A stretch of DNA of 21,613 bases from an uncultured Flavobacteriales bacterium (lineage in GTDB: Bacteria > Bacteroidota > Bacteroidia > Palsa-965). Each line of letters begins with the position of its first letter. The stretch's first letter is position 1. The stretch covers positions 1-21,613 of the forward strand of contig CAMLEF010000033.1 of assembly GCA_946478675.1 (NCBI GenBank). Reading direction: 5' to 3'. The notes under the pieces are model-generated. The model did not search any database. It was not told where the DNA came from and worked only from the letters and a program-made list of their open reading frames with translations. Shown here in pieces: positions 15,091-21,613 of this stretch. A program made the translations under genes and the position numbers.

Positions 15091-16440
15091 ATGAAGAAGT
15101 TCATCGGAACTATACGGAATATTTTCGCGATCGAGGAGCTTCGCCAGCGCATCCTGTATACGCTTGGCTTCCTGCTGATCTATCGCCTCGGCTGCTATAT
15201 TGTGCTGCCCGGAGTTGATCCCGCTATGCTTGCCGCTTCCCAGAAAGGCCAGCAGGCTGGTATCCTCCAGCTGATCAATATCTTCGCCGGCGGTGCATTC
15301 CAGCGCGCCTCCATCTTCGCACTGGGCATTATGCCCTATATCTCTGCTTCCATCATCCTCCAGCTGCTCACCATGGCGCTTCCGTATTTCCAGCGTCTGC
15401 AGCGGGAAGGGGAGAGCGGACGTAAGAAGATCAACCAGTACACCCGCTACCTCACCGTCATCATTACGGCGATGCAGGCAGTCGGTTACCTCGCTACGCA
15501 GGTGGTTGATAAAGGTATCCACGAACCGGATTCATTCTGGTGGTTCCAATCAGTGCTCGTTCTCGTTACCGGTACCGTCTTCGTGATGTGGCTGGGCGAA
15601 AAGATCACCGACAAAGGTATCGGTAACGGTATCTCCCTGATTATCATGATCGGTATCGTAGCACGTCTGCCGTTCGCATTCTGGTCGGAACTCGGTTCCC
15701 GCCTCGAATCTTCCGGTGGCGGCCTCATCATGTTCCTCGTTGAATTGGCTGTTCTGCTCGCGGTGATTCTCGGCTGTATCCTGCTCGTCCAGGGCACGCG
15801 CCGTATCCCGATTCACTTTGCGAAACGCATCGTCGGCAACCGTCAGTACGGCGGCCAGCGCAACTACATCCCGCTGAAAGTCAACGCAGCCGGTGTAATG
15901 CCGATCATCTTCGCTCAGGCTATCGTGATGATCCCGATCCAGCTGGCCGGTTTCGCTACCGGTAAAGACGGCGAAGTCAACTGGTTCGTTCGCGAGTTCG
16001 GCAATCACTACGGCCTCTGGTACAACGTTGTTTCCGCGCTCCTGATCATCGTCTTCACGTACTTCTACACTGCTATCACGGTCAACCCGAACAACATGGC
16101 GGAAGAAATGAAGCGCAACGAAGGTTACATCCCCGGCGTGAAACCCGGCAAGAAAACGGCTGAATACATCGACATGATCATGTCGCGCATTACACTCCCC
16201 GGTGCAGCAATGCTGGCGGTTGTAGCAGTGCTCCCGGCAATCGTGCTCAACTTCGGTGTTTCGAACGAATTCGCACAGTTCTACGGCGGTACCAGCATCC
16301 TCATCCTCGTCGGTGTAGTGCTCGATACGCTGCAACAGATTGAAAGTTATCTCTTAATGCGTCACTACGACGGCCTGATGAAGTCCGGTCGCATCAAGGG
16401 TCGTACTTCTGTAGGTATGACGGCACAAGCCCAGTACTAA
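15091..16440 (+). CDS. secY: protein translocase channel subunit SecY
   Basis: SecY is the pore-forming subunit of the SecYEG translocon in the inner membrane and exports or inserts proteins with SecA or the ribosome. The 449 residues start MKKFIGTIRNIFAIEELRQR. Ten membrane segments are expected. The plug and TM2 area is seen as INIFAGGAFQRASIFALGIM, followed by PYISASIILQLL. The cytoplasmic loop includes GTRRIPIHFAKRI, and PNNMAEEMKRNEGYIPGVKP is the conserved C-terminal loop. I chose the ATG at 15091. An in-frame ATG at 15055 would overlap rplO by 35 nt and add residues unlike SecY. Location inside the spc region next to rplO is standard. Confidence 0.97.
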   Translation: MKKFIGTIRNIFAIEELRQRILYTLGFLLIYRLGCYIVLPGVDPAMLAASQKGQQAGILQLINIFAGGAFQRASIFALGIMPYISASIILQLLTMALPYFQRLQREGESGRKKINQYTRYLTVIITAMQAVGYLATQVVDKGIHEPDSFWWFQSVLVLVTGTVFVMWLGEKITDKGIGNGISLIIMIGIVARLPFAFWSELGSRLESSGGGLIMFLVELAVLLAVILGCILLVQGTRRIPIHFAKRIVGNRQYGGQRNYIPLKVNAAGVMPIIFAQAIVMIPIQLAGFATGKDGEVNWFVREFGNHYGLWYNVVSALLIIVFTYFYTAITVNPNNMAEEMKRNEGYIPGVKPGKKTAEYIDMIMSRITLPGAAMLAVVAVLPAIVLNFGVSNEFAQFYGGTSILILVGVVLDTLQQIESYLLMRHYDGLMKSGRIKGRTSVGMTAQAQY

Positions 16441-16448
16441 TAGAAGCT

Positions 16449-17237
16449 ATGATCCACTACAAGACGAACGAAGAGATCGAGTTAATAAGATTAAGTTCTT
16501 TACTTGTTGGCAGAACCCTCGCAGCGGTTGCACAGGAAATCAAACCCGGTGTAACGACTGCAGCCATTGATAAGGTGGCAGAGACGTTTATCCTCGACCA
16601 TGGCGGCAAGCCGGCTTTCAAAGGCTACCGCGGTTTTCCCGGTACGTTATGCGTATCGCCGAATGCAGTGGTCGTACACGGAATTCCCGGCAACTATGAG
16701 CTTCGCGACGGCGATGTCATTTCGGTGGATTGCGGTGTGGTGATGAACGGTTACTACGGCGACTCCGCTTTTACTTTCCCTGTCGGTGAAGTGAAGCCTG
16801 AGACGATGCAATTGCTCCGCGTTACGAAAGCAAGCCTCTACAAAGGCATTGAAAAAGCGGTGAGCGGCGGACGTCTCGGAGACATCAGCGAAGCCGTTCA
16901 GAGCTATGCCGAAAGCCATGGCTACTCCGTAGTGCGGGAGCTCGTCGGGCACGGTGTCGGAAAGCACCTGCATGAAGAACCGGAAGTGCCGAATTACGGC
17001 AAACGGGGAAGCGGGCCGAAGCTGGCCGAGGGATTAGTGATCGCGATCGAGCCGATGATCAACATGGGCAAACGCAATGTTCGCCAGGAGCGCGACGGCT
17101 GGACGATCACTACTGCAGACGGAATGCCCTCTGCTCATTACGAGCATACGGTGGCGGTACGTGCCGGCAAGGCGGATATTCTTTCTTCGTTCGCGGAGAT
17201 CGAAGAGGTTTTGAAAACAAAAAATATCGAACTGTAA
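16449..17237 (+). CDS. map: type I methionine aminopeptidase
   Basis: This enzyme removes the initiator methionine from nascent proteins after deformylation. The 262 residues carry all expected metal ligands: Asp94 (VDCG), Asp105 (YGDSA), His168 (GHGVGKHLHEEP), Glu201 (IAIEP), and Glu232 (HYEHTV). The substrate-side His77 in VVHGIP and His175 are also present. There is no N-terminal zinc-finger extension, so it is the short bacterial form. It lies 8 nt after secY and 21 nt before infA, a common arrangement. Confidence 0.97.
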   Translation: MIHYKTNEEIELIRLSSLLVGRTLAAVAQEIKPGVTTAAIDKVAETFILDHGGKPAFKGYRGFPGTLCVSPNAVVVHGIPGNYELRDGDVISVDCGVVMNGYYGDSAFTFPVGEVKPETMQLLRVTKASLYKGIEKAVSGGRLGDISEAVQSYAESHGYSVVRELVGHGVGKHLHEEPEVPNYGKRGSGPKLAEGLVIAIEPMINMGKRNVRQERDGWTITTADGMPSAHYEHTVAVRAGKADILSSFAEIEEVLKTKNIEL

Positions 17238-17258
17238 AAAGTTCACGAAATAAAACGA

Positions 17259-17477
17259 ATGGCGAAAACACCATCAATTGAGCAGGACGGCACGATCATC
17301 GAAGCCCTTTCCAACGCAATGTTCCGCGTGGAATTGGAAAATGGTCACGTCATCACCGCTCATATCTCCGGAAAGATGCGGATGCACTACATCAAGATCC
17401 TGCCGGGCGATAAAGTGAAAGTGGAGATCTCGCCATACGACCTGACCAAAGGAAGGATCTCGTATCGCTATAAGTAA
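17259..17477 (+). CDS. infA: translation initiation factor IF-1
   Basis: IF-1 binds the 30S A site during initiation and supports IF-2 and IF-3. The 72 residues form one S1-like OB domain: [58 protein letters not shown], then SYRYK. This is the usual full length. It lies between map and rpmJ, as in many Bacteroidota. Confidence 0.98.
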   Translation: MAKTPSIEQDGTIIEALSNAMFRVELENGHVITAHISGKMRMHYIKILPGDKVKVEISPYDLTKGRISYRYK

Positions 17478-17483
17478 CAGATT

Positions 17484-17506
17484 AACCGACGGCTTCAACC
17501 GACGGC
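17484..17506 (+). repeat. short direct repeat in the infA-rpmJ gap
   Basis: AACCGACGGC occurs at 17484-17493 and again at 17497-17506, a 13-nt step. The heptamer CCGACGG returns at 17653-17659, just after rpmJ. It may be chance or a small duplication. No known site matches it. Confidence 0.45.
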
Positions 17507-17528
17507 CACAAGGAAAAACCGAAAACCG

Positions 17529-17648
17529 ATGAAAGTCAGAACGTCGATCAAGAAACGCAGCCCGGAGTGCATCGTTGTACGCCGCAAGGGACGCCTTTAC
17601 GTGATCAACAAAAAGAACCCGAAATACAAGCAGCGCCAGAAAAACTGA
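17529..17648 (+). CDS. rpmJ: 50S ribosomal protein L36, zinc-independent form
   Basis: L36 (bL36) is the smallest 50S protein and stabilises 23S rRNA near the central protuberance. I translate 39 residues from ATG at 17529 to TGA at 17646-17648: [20 protein letters not shown], then [19 protein letters not shown]. Only one Cys (Cys14) is left of the zinc-binding set, so this is the zinc-free form. The gene lies between infA and rpsM with gaps of 51 and 46 nt, the expected place. Confidence 0.96.
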   Translation: MKVRTSIKKRSPECIVVRRKGRLYVINKKNPKYKQRQKN

Positions 17649-17694
17649 GCAGCCGACGGGAACGCATTAACAACCTTTACAACAAACACGATAA

Positions 17695-18072
17695 ATGGCA
17701 AGGATTGCTGGTATCGACTTACCGAAAAACAAACGTGGCGAAGTAGGCCTGACCTACATCTTCGGCATTGGCCGCAGCACCGCCCGCAAAATCCTCAACG
17801 AAGCTGGCATCGATCTCGATACCAAGGTTCAGGATTGGAACGATGATCAACTGAACAAGATCCGTACGATCATCGGCGACAAAATCAAAGTTGAAGGTGC
17901 GCTCCGTTCGGAAGTGCAGCTCAACATCAAGCGCCTGATGGACATCGGAAGCTACCGTGGTGTTCGCCACCGTCTCGGCCTGCCCGTTCGCGGCCAGACG
18001 ACGAAGAACAACGCGCGTACCCGTAAGGGCAAGCGTAAGACCGTCGCTAACAAGAAAAAGGCTGTCAAGTAA
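17695..18072 (+). CDS. rpsM: 30S ribosomal protein S13
   Basis: S13 (uS13) contacts the P-site tRNA and forms intersubunit bridges B1a and B1b. The 125 residues start [20 protein letters not shown], with the helix-hairpin-helix [14 protein letters not shown] and the conserved [17 protein letters not shown] (93-109 region). The C-terminus [15 protein letters not shown] plus a Lys-rich tail reaches into the decoding area. In E. coli S4 represses the alpha operon through an RNA pseudoknot at rpsM; I cannot see a comparable structure here. Confidence 0.98.
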   Translation: MARIAGIDLPKNKRGEVGLTYIFGIGRSTARKILNEAGIDLDTKVQDWNDDQLNKIRTIIGDKIKVEGALRSEVQLNIKRLMDIGSYRGVRHRLGLPVRGQTTKNNARTRKGKRKTVANKKKAVK

Positions 18073-18084
18073 TAAAAACGTTTT

Positions 18085-18115
18085 CGCAGTGCGTGCCGTG
18101 ATGGCGATGGCTGCG
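18085..18115 (+). promoter_or_regulatory. possible hairpin in the rpsM-rpsK gap
   Basis: CGCAG (18085-18089) pairs with CTGCG (18111-18115), and an inner GCC pairs with GGC around GTGAT. This would form a small two-part stem-loop just downstream of rpsM. There is no U-run, so it is not a terminator. Confidence 0.3.
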
Positions 18116-18130
18116 TAACATGACCGAAAA

Positions 18131-18553
18131 ATGGCAAAGCAACAAGCATCAACAGGCAAAGGCGCTGCAGCTGGTAAAGCTGTCGCAAAGAAGCGTGTCG
18201 TGAAAGTCGACGCGACCGGCGAAGCGCATATCAATGCCACGTTCAATAACATCATCATCACGCTGACCAACCTGGCCGGCCAGACCATCTCCTGGTCTTC
18301 CGCAGGTAAAATGGGCTTCCGTGGTTCCAAGAAAAACACGCCTTACGCTGCGCTGACCGCAGCCGGAGATGCTGCGAAAGTGGCATACGAAGCTGGTCTG
18401 CGCAAAGTAAAAGTGTACGTGAAAGGCCCGGGCGGCGGTCGCGAATCTGCGATCCGTACGCTCAACCAGGCCGGCATCGAAGTGACCGAGATCATCGACC
18501 TTACGCCGATCCCGCACAACGGTTGCCGTCCGCCCAAACGCCGCCGCGTCTAA
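18131..18553 (+). CDS. rpsK: 30S ribosomal protein S11
   Basis: S11 (uS11) lies on the 30S platform near the E site and contacts mRNA. The 140 residues have an Ala/Lys-rich N-terminus that is about 10 residues longer than in E. coli. Signatures are [20 protein letters not shown], the [11 protein letters not shown] loop and the C-terminus [14 protein letters not shown]. The Asn130-Gly131 step matches the site known to form isoaspartate in E. coli S11. Confidence 0.98.
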   Translation: MAKQQASTGKGAAAGKAVAKKRVVKVDATGEAHINATFNNIIITLTNLAGQTISWSSAGKMGFRGSKKNTPYAALTAAGDAAKVAYEAGLRKVKVYVKGPGGGRESAIRTLNQAGIEVTEIIDLTPIPHNGCRPPKRRRV

Positions 18554-18589
18554 TTTTTTAATCGTCAACAATACAACATATCACAACAG

Positions 18590-19192
18590 ATGGCAAGATA
18601 CATCGGCCCTAAGTCGAAAATCGCCCGCAAGTTCAAGGAGCCCATCTTCGGCCCCGACAAAGTGCTGGAGAAAAAACAGTACGGTCCCGGACAGCACGGA
18701 GCAGCTTCCAAGCGCGCAAAGAAATCTGAATACGCGGTTCAGCTCGCTGAGAAGCAGAAAGTAAAATACACCTACGGCATCCTCGAGCGCCAGTTCGCTC
18801 TTGCGTTTGACCGTGCTTCCCGTGCCAAAGGCATCACCGGTGAAGTGCTCCTGCAACTCATCGAAGCGCGCCTCGACAACGTGGTGTACCGCATGGGCAT
18901 CGCTCCTTCCCGCGCCGGCGCACGCCAGCTCGTATCGCACCGTCACATCACCGTCAATGGTGAAATCGTAAATATCCCGTCCTATACCCTTAAGCCGGGT
19001 GACGTGATTGCTGTCCGCGAAAAATCCAAGTCGCTCGAAGCAATTGCCAACTCTGTCGGTGGTGGTAGCACGTATCCGTGGATTGAGTTCAACGCGGCTG
19101 CTCTCGAAGGCAAATTCGTCAGCTTCCCCGAGCGCACGCAGATCCCGGAAAACATCAAGGAACAGCTCATCGTCGAATTGTATTCGAAATAA
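18590..19192 (+). CDS. rpsD: 30S ribosomal protein S4, zinc-free form
   Basis: S4 (uS4) is a primary 16S rRNA-binding protein and 30S assembly initiator. The 200 residues contain no cysteine, so the N-terminal zinc site found in some bacteria is absent. The S4 RNA-binding domain (about 92-152) shows [20 protein letters not shown] and [20 protein letters not shown]. The N-terminus includes QYGPGQHG. It is followed by a 74-nt gap to rpoA. Confidence 0.98.
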   Translation: MARYIGPKSKIARKFKEPIFGPDKVLEKKQYGPGQHGAASKRAKKSEYAVQLAEKQKVKYTYGILERQFALAFDRASRAKGITGEVLLQLIEARLDNVVYRMGIAPSRAGARQLVSHRHITVNGEIVNIPSYTLKPGDVIAVREKSKSLEAIANSVGGGSTYPWIEFNAAALEGKFVSFPERTQIPENIKEQLIVELYSK

Positions 19193-19266
19193 TGAGTCGC
19201 GCCTGCAGCTGCGCCAAACTGCTGCCCAATTAAACTGATTGTCTGATAAGAAACAACATAACCACA

Positions 19267-20259
19267 ATGGGCATCCTTGCATTCCAGAAACCCGATAAGG
19301 TGATCATGATCCAATCCAGCGAAACCGACGGTCTCTTCGAGTTCCGCCCGCTGGAGCCCGGATATGGCATCACCATCGGCAATGCACTCCGTCGCATTCT
19401 CCTTTCTTCGCTCGAAGGATATGCGATCACCACCGTCCGCGTCGATGGTGTGGAGCATGAGTTTTCGACGATCAAAGGCGTTATGGAAGACGTTACCGAG
19501 ATCGTTCTGAACCTCAAGCAAGTTCGTTTCAAGCGCCAGATCGAAACCTCCGACAGCGAAAAAGTTGTGGTGAACATCACCGGCAAGACCCAGCTCACCG
19601 CTGGCGATATCGGCAAGTTCACATCCGGCTTCCAGGTACTGAACCCTGATTTCGTGATCTGCAACATGGAGCCCAGCGTGAAGCTGAAGTTCGAGCTCAC
19701 GATCGAAAAAGGCCGTGGCTATGTTCCTGCAGACGAAAACAAGCCGGTTAACGCGCCCATCGGTCTCATTCCGATCGACGCTATCTATACGCCGATCCGT
19801 AACGTGAAATACGCTGTAGAAAACTACCGCGTTGAACAAAAGACCGACTACGAGAAACTCGTGCTCGAGATCGTTACCGACGGCTCTATCCACCCGAAAG
19901 AAGCGCTCAAAGAAGCAGCGAAGATACTCATCCACCACTTCATGCTCTTCTCCGACGACAAGATCACCCTTGACACGGTAGAAAAAGCATCCACCGAAGA
20001 ATTCGATGAAGATTCACTGCACATGCGCCAGCTGCTCAAGACGAAGCTTGTGGACATGGACCTCTCCGTCCGCGCCCTCAACTGCCTCAAAGCAGCAGAC
20101 GTGGAAACGCTCGGCGACCTCGTTTCTTTCAACAAGAACGATCTCCTGAAATTCCGCAACTTCGGTAAGAAGTCACTCACCGAGCTCGAAGAACTCGTTG
20201 CCAGCAAAGGCCTGAACTTCGGCATGAACGTGACCAAATACAAACTCGATCGCGACTAA
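19267..20259 (+). CDS. rpoA: DNA-directed RNA polymerase subunit alpha
   Basis: The alpha subunit dimerises to assemble RNA polymerase, and its C-terminal domain binds UP elements and activators. The 330 residues are full length. The N-terminal domain carries [20 protein letters not shown] (32-51) and the [20 protein letters not shown] region. After an acidic linker (TEEFDEDS), the C-terminal domain shows [20 protein letters not shown] and [20 protein letters not shown]. Arg269 corresponds to E. coli Arg265, the key DNA-contacting residue. It sits between rpsD and rplQ, the typical end of the alpha cluster. Confidence 0.98.
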   Translation: MGILAFQKPDKVIMIQSSETDGLFEFRPLEPGYGITIGNALRRILLSSLEGYAITTVRVDGVEHEFSTIKGVMEDVTEIVLNLKQVRFKRQIETSDSEKVVVNITGKTQLTAGDIGKFTSGFQVLNPDFVICNMEPSVKLKFELTIEKGRGYVPADENKPVNAPIGLIPIDAIYTPIRNVKYAVENYRVEQKTDYEKLVLEIVTDGSIHPKEALKEAAKILIHHFMLFSDDKITLDTVEKASTEEFDEDSLHMRQLLKTKLVDMDLSVRALNCLKAADVETLGDLVSFNKNDLLKFRNFGKKSLTELEELVASKGLNFGMNVTKYKLDRD

Positions 20260-20303
20260 GCATTCAGTAAGCCGCGGGAAGCTGCGGTGCAATAACCAAG
20301 AAA

Positions 20304-20828
20304 ATGAGACACGGAAATAAAATCAATAAACTCGGACGCAAAGAAAGCCATCGCGCGGCCCTGCTCTCTAACCTCGCGAGCTCGCTGATCCTCAACAAAC
20401 GGATCAATACGACCCTGGCGAAAGCAAAAGCGCTCCGCACCTACGTCGAGCCCCTCATCACCCGCTCGAAACCTGCAGGCACCAAGATCGAAGACACGCA
20501 CAACCGTCGCGTCGTGTTCAGCTACCTCGGCAGCAAAGAAGCCGTAGCCGAACTCTTCAAAGAAGTCGGCCCGAAAGTGGCTAACCGCCCCGGTGGTTAC
20601 ACCCGCATCATCCGCTACAGCATTGCCGTCAGCAGCAGCCCGACCGCAAAACGCCGCAGCGACAACGCCGACATGTGCCTGATCGAGCTCGTCGACTTCA
20701 ACGAACTTCTCCTCAACACCAAAGGCGAAGGCAAGAAGCCCGCGAAAACCACCCGCCGCGGCCGCAGCAAAACGAAAAAAGCTGAAGGCGATGCAACCGA
20801 AAACACGACTGACGAAAAAGGTGAATAA
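20304..20828 (+). CDS. rplQ: 50S ribosomal protein L17
   Basis: L17 (bL17) lies close to the peptide exit. The core runs from [20 protein letters not shown] to about residue 137, with LTRSKP-like [19 protein letters not shown] and [14 protein letters not shown]. At 174 residues it is longer than the E. coli protein (127). The extra tail is low-complexity, first basic ([16 protein letters not shown]) and then acidic ([14 protein letters not shown]). It is the last gene of the block and is followed by a strong terminator. Confidence 0.98.
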   Translation: MRHGNKINKLGRKESHRAALLSNLASSLILNKRINTTLAKAKALRTYVEPLITRSKPAGTKIEDTHNRRVVFSYLGSKEAVAELFKEVGPKVANRPGGYTRIIRYSIAVSSSPTAKRRSDNADMCLIELVDFNELLLNTKGEGKKPAKTTRRGRSKTKKAEGDATENTTDEKGE

Positions 20829-20853
20829 GTTGTCAGCAAGTTCATTTCAACAC

Positions 20854-20899
20854 GAAAAAGGGATGCGGTACTTTTGCCTCATCCCTTTTTCTTTTTCTT
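20854..20899 (+). terminator. intrinsic terminator after rplQ, loop equals a -7 promoter element
   Basis: A 12-bp stem pairs GAAAAAGGGATG (20854-20865) with CATCCCTTTTTC (20880-20891). Above a C/T mismatch, GG (20867-20868) pairs with CC (20877-20878). The T-rich tract runs on to 20899. A-tract and T-tract flank the GC part, so it can work in both directions. It lies 25 nt after the rplQ stop. The loop, TACTTTTG, is itself a perfect Bacteroidota -7 element. Confidence 0.85.
20869..20876 (+). promoter_or_regulatory. candidate -7 element for carA inside the terminator loop
   Basis: TACTTTTG matches TAnnTTTG exactly. No TTG lies 17-23 nt upstream; the nearest (20830-20832) is 36 nt away. A start near 20883 would give a leader of about 30 nt before the carA GTG. 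Confidence 0.5.
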
Positions 20900-20914
20900 A
20901 AAATCTGAAAGCAC

Positions 20915-21613
20915 GTGGAAGAGAAAGAAACCGCTCCGAAAACTTTCGGCGCACAACGACTGAAGTACGCTCCGCTTCCGCCCGCGGTGCTCCTGCTCGA
21001 AGACGGAACTGTTTTCCGCGGTAAAGCCGCCGGTTATATCGGCACTACTACCGGGGAAATCTGCTTCAATACCGGCATGACCGGCTACCAGGAGATCTTT
21101 ACCGATCCGTCCTATTTCGGGCAAATCCTCGTAGCGACGAGCGTTCATATCGGCAATTACGGTATCAAAAAAGAAGAAGTCGAATCCGGTTCCGTAAAGA
21201 TCGCGGGACTGGTCTGCAAGAAATTCAGCGAGATGTATTCCCGCCAGGCTGCGCATATGTCGCTGCGTGAATATTTCCAGCAGGAAAAGATCGTCGCCAT
21301 CAGCGAGGTCGATACGCGCGCGATCGTTCGTCATATCCGCGATAAAGGCGCCATGAACGCCATCATCTCCAGCGACAACCTTGACATCGAATCGCTGAAG
21401 AAACAACTTGCTGCGGTGCCTTCGATGGCCGGCCTCGAACTGTCTTCGAAAGTTTCGACCAAAGAAGCCTATCTCGCCGGCGATCCTTCCGCTCCCCGCA
21501 AAGTGGCGCTGATCGATTTCGGCGTAAAGAACAATATCGTGCGCTGCCTCACCGAACGCGGCTGCCTGGTGAAAGTGTTCCCGATGAAGACGCCCGTCAG
21601 CGAGATCCTCGCC
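20915..21613 (+). CDS. carA: carbamoyl-phosphate synthase small subunit, partial (C-terminus beyond window edge)
   Basis: CarA is the glutamine amidotransferase subunit that feeds ammonia to CarB to make carbamoyl phosphate for pyrimidine and arginine synthesis. The first 233 residues are present. N-terminal domain signatures are LEDGTVFRG (28-36), FNTGMTGYQE (51-60), DPSY (64-67) and VDTRAIVRHIR (132-142). The amidotransferase domain begins at KVALIDFGVKNNI; the catalytic Cys lies beyond the window edge. The start is GTG at 20915. An in-frame stop at 20906-20908 excludes any earlier start, and no ATG is near. It probably has its own promoter inside the preceding terminator loop. Confidence 0.95.
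   Translation, partial: MEEKETAPKTFGAQRLKYAPLPPAVLLLEDGTVFRGKAAGYIGTTTGEICFNTGMTGYQEIFTDPSYFGQILVATSVHIGNYGIKKEEVESGSVKIAGLVCKKFSEMYSRQAAHMSLREYFQQEKIVAISEVDTRAIVRHIRDKGAMNAIISSDNLDIESLKKQLAAVPSMAGLELSSKVSTKEAYLAGDPSAPRKVALIDFGVKNNIVRCLTERGCLVKVFPMKTPVSEILA

Noticed and set aside
19193..19266. Promoter or terminator in the rpsD-rpoA gap
   Set aside because: The gap is fairly long (74 nt) and has a GCAGCTGC palindrome, but no TAnnTTTG element and no stem with a U-run.

Overview
The window looks like a chromosomal segment of a member of the Bacteroidota, probably near Chitinophagaceae. This rests on three things: a perfect Bacteroidota-type promoter (TTG, 18 nt, TACCTTTG) before rpsL; gene starts that mostly lack Shine-Dalgarno sequences; and the layout rpsL-rpsG-fusA joined directly to the S10, spc and alpha clusters without tuf, followed by carA. 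The family-level placement is an inference; no 16S gene is present.

Left part (1-2205, minus strand): three genes read leftward. The first is a complete ketoacyl-ACP synthase III-like enzyme (1201-2205). A 569-bp gene-free gap follows. Then come a small acyl carrier protein (398-631) and a second ketoacyl-ACP synthase III-like gene cut by the window edge (1-396). Together they look like part of a specialised acyl-chain or surface-glycan pathway rather than housekeeping fatty acid synthesis. The gap holds the most unusual structure in the window: four large palindromes in a decayed tandem array with a period of about 126 bp (747-1163). The copy nearest the upstream gene is a 41-nt palindrome that is perfect apart from its centre base.

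Middle (2206-2524): a divergent intergenic region with the rpsL promoter and a short leader carrying two inverted repeats.

Main part (2525-20828, plus strand): 33 consecutive co-directional genes with no gap above 87 bp. In order they are rpsL, rpsG, fusA, rpsJ, rplC, rplD, rplW, rplB, rpsS, rplV, rpsC, rplP, rpmC, rpsQ, rplN, rplX, rplE, rpsN, rpsH, rplF, rplR, rpsE, rpmD, rplO, secY, map, infA, rpmJ, rpsM, rpsK, rpsD, rpoA, rplQ. They encode small- and large-subunit ribosomal proteins, EF-G, IF-1, the SecY translocon channel, methionine aminopeptidase and the RNA polymerase alpha subunit. All reading frames are intact. Minor points of interest are a possible internal promoter before rpsN, hairpins in several gaps, two SD-like sites (fusA, rplF), and zinc-free forms of S14, L36 and S4.

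Right end (20829-21613): a strong intrinsic terminator whose loop is exactly a TACTTTTG -7 element, then the start of carA from a GTG codon, cut by the window edge.

Most of the window is conserved housekeeping DNA. I do not see a demonstrable new system; the palindrome array between the two left-hand genes is the best candidate for something undescribed.
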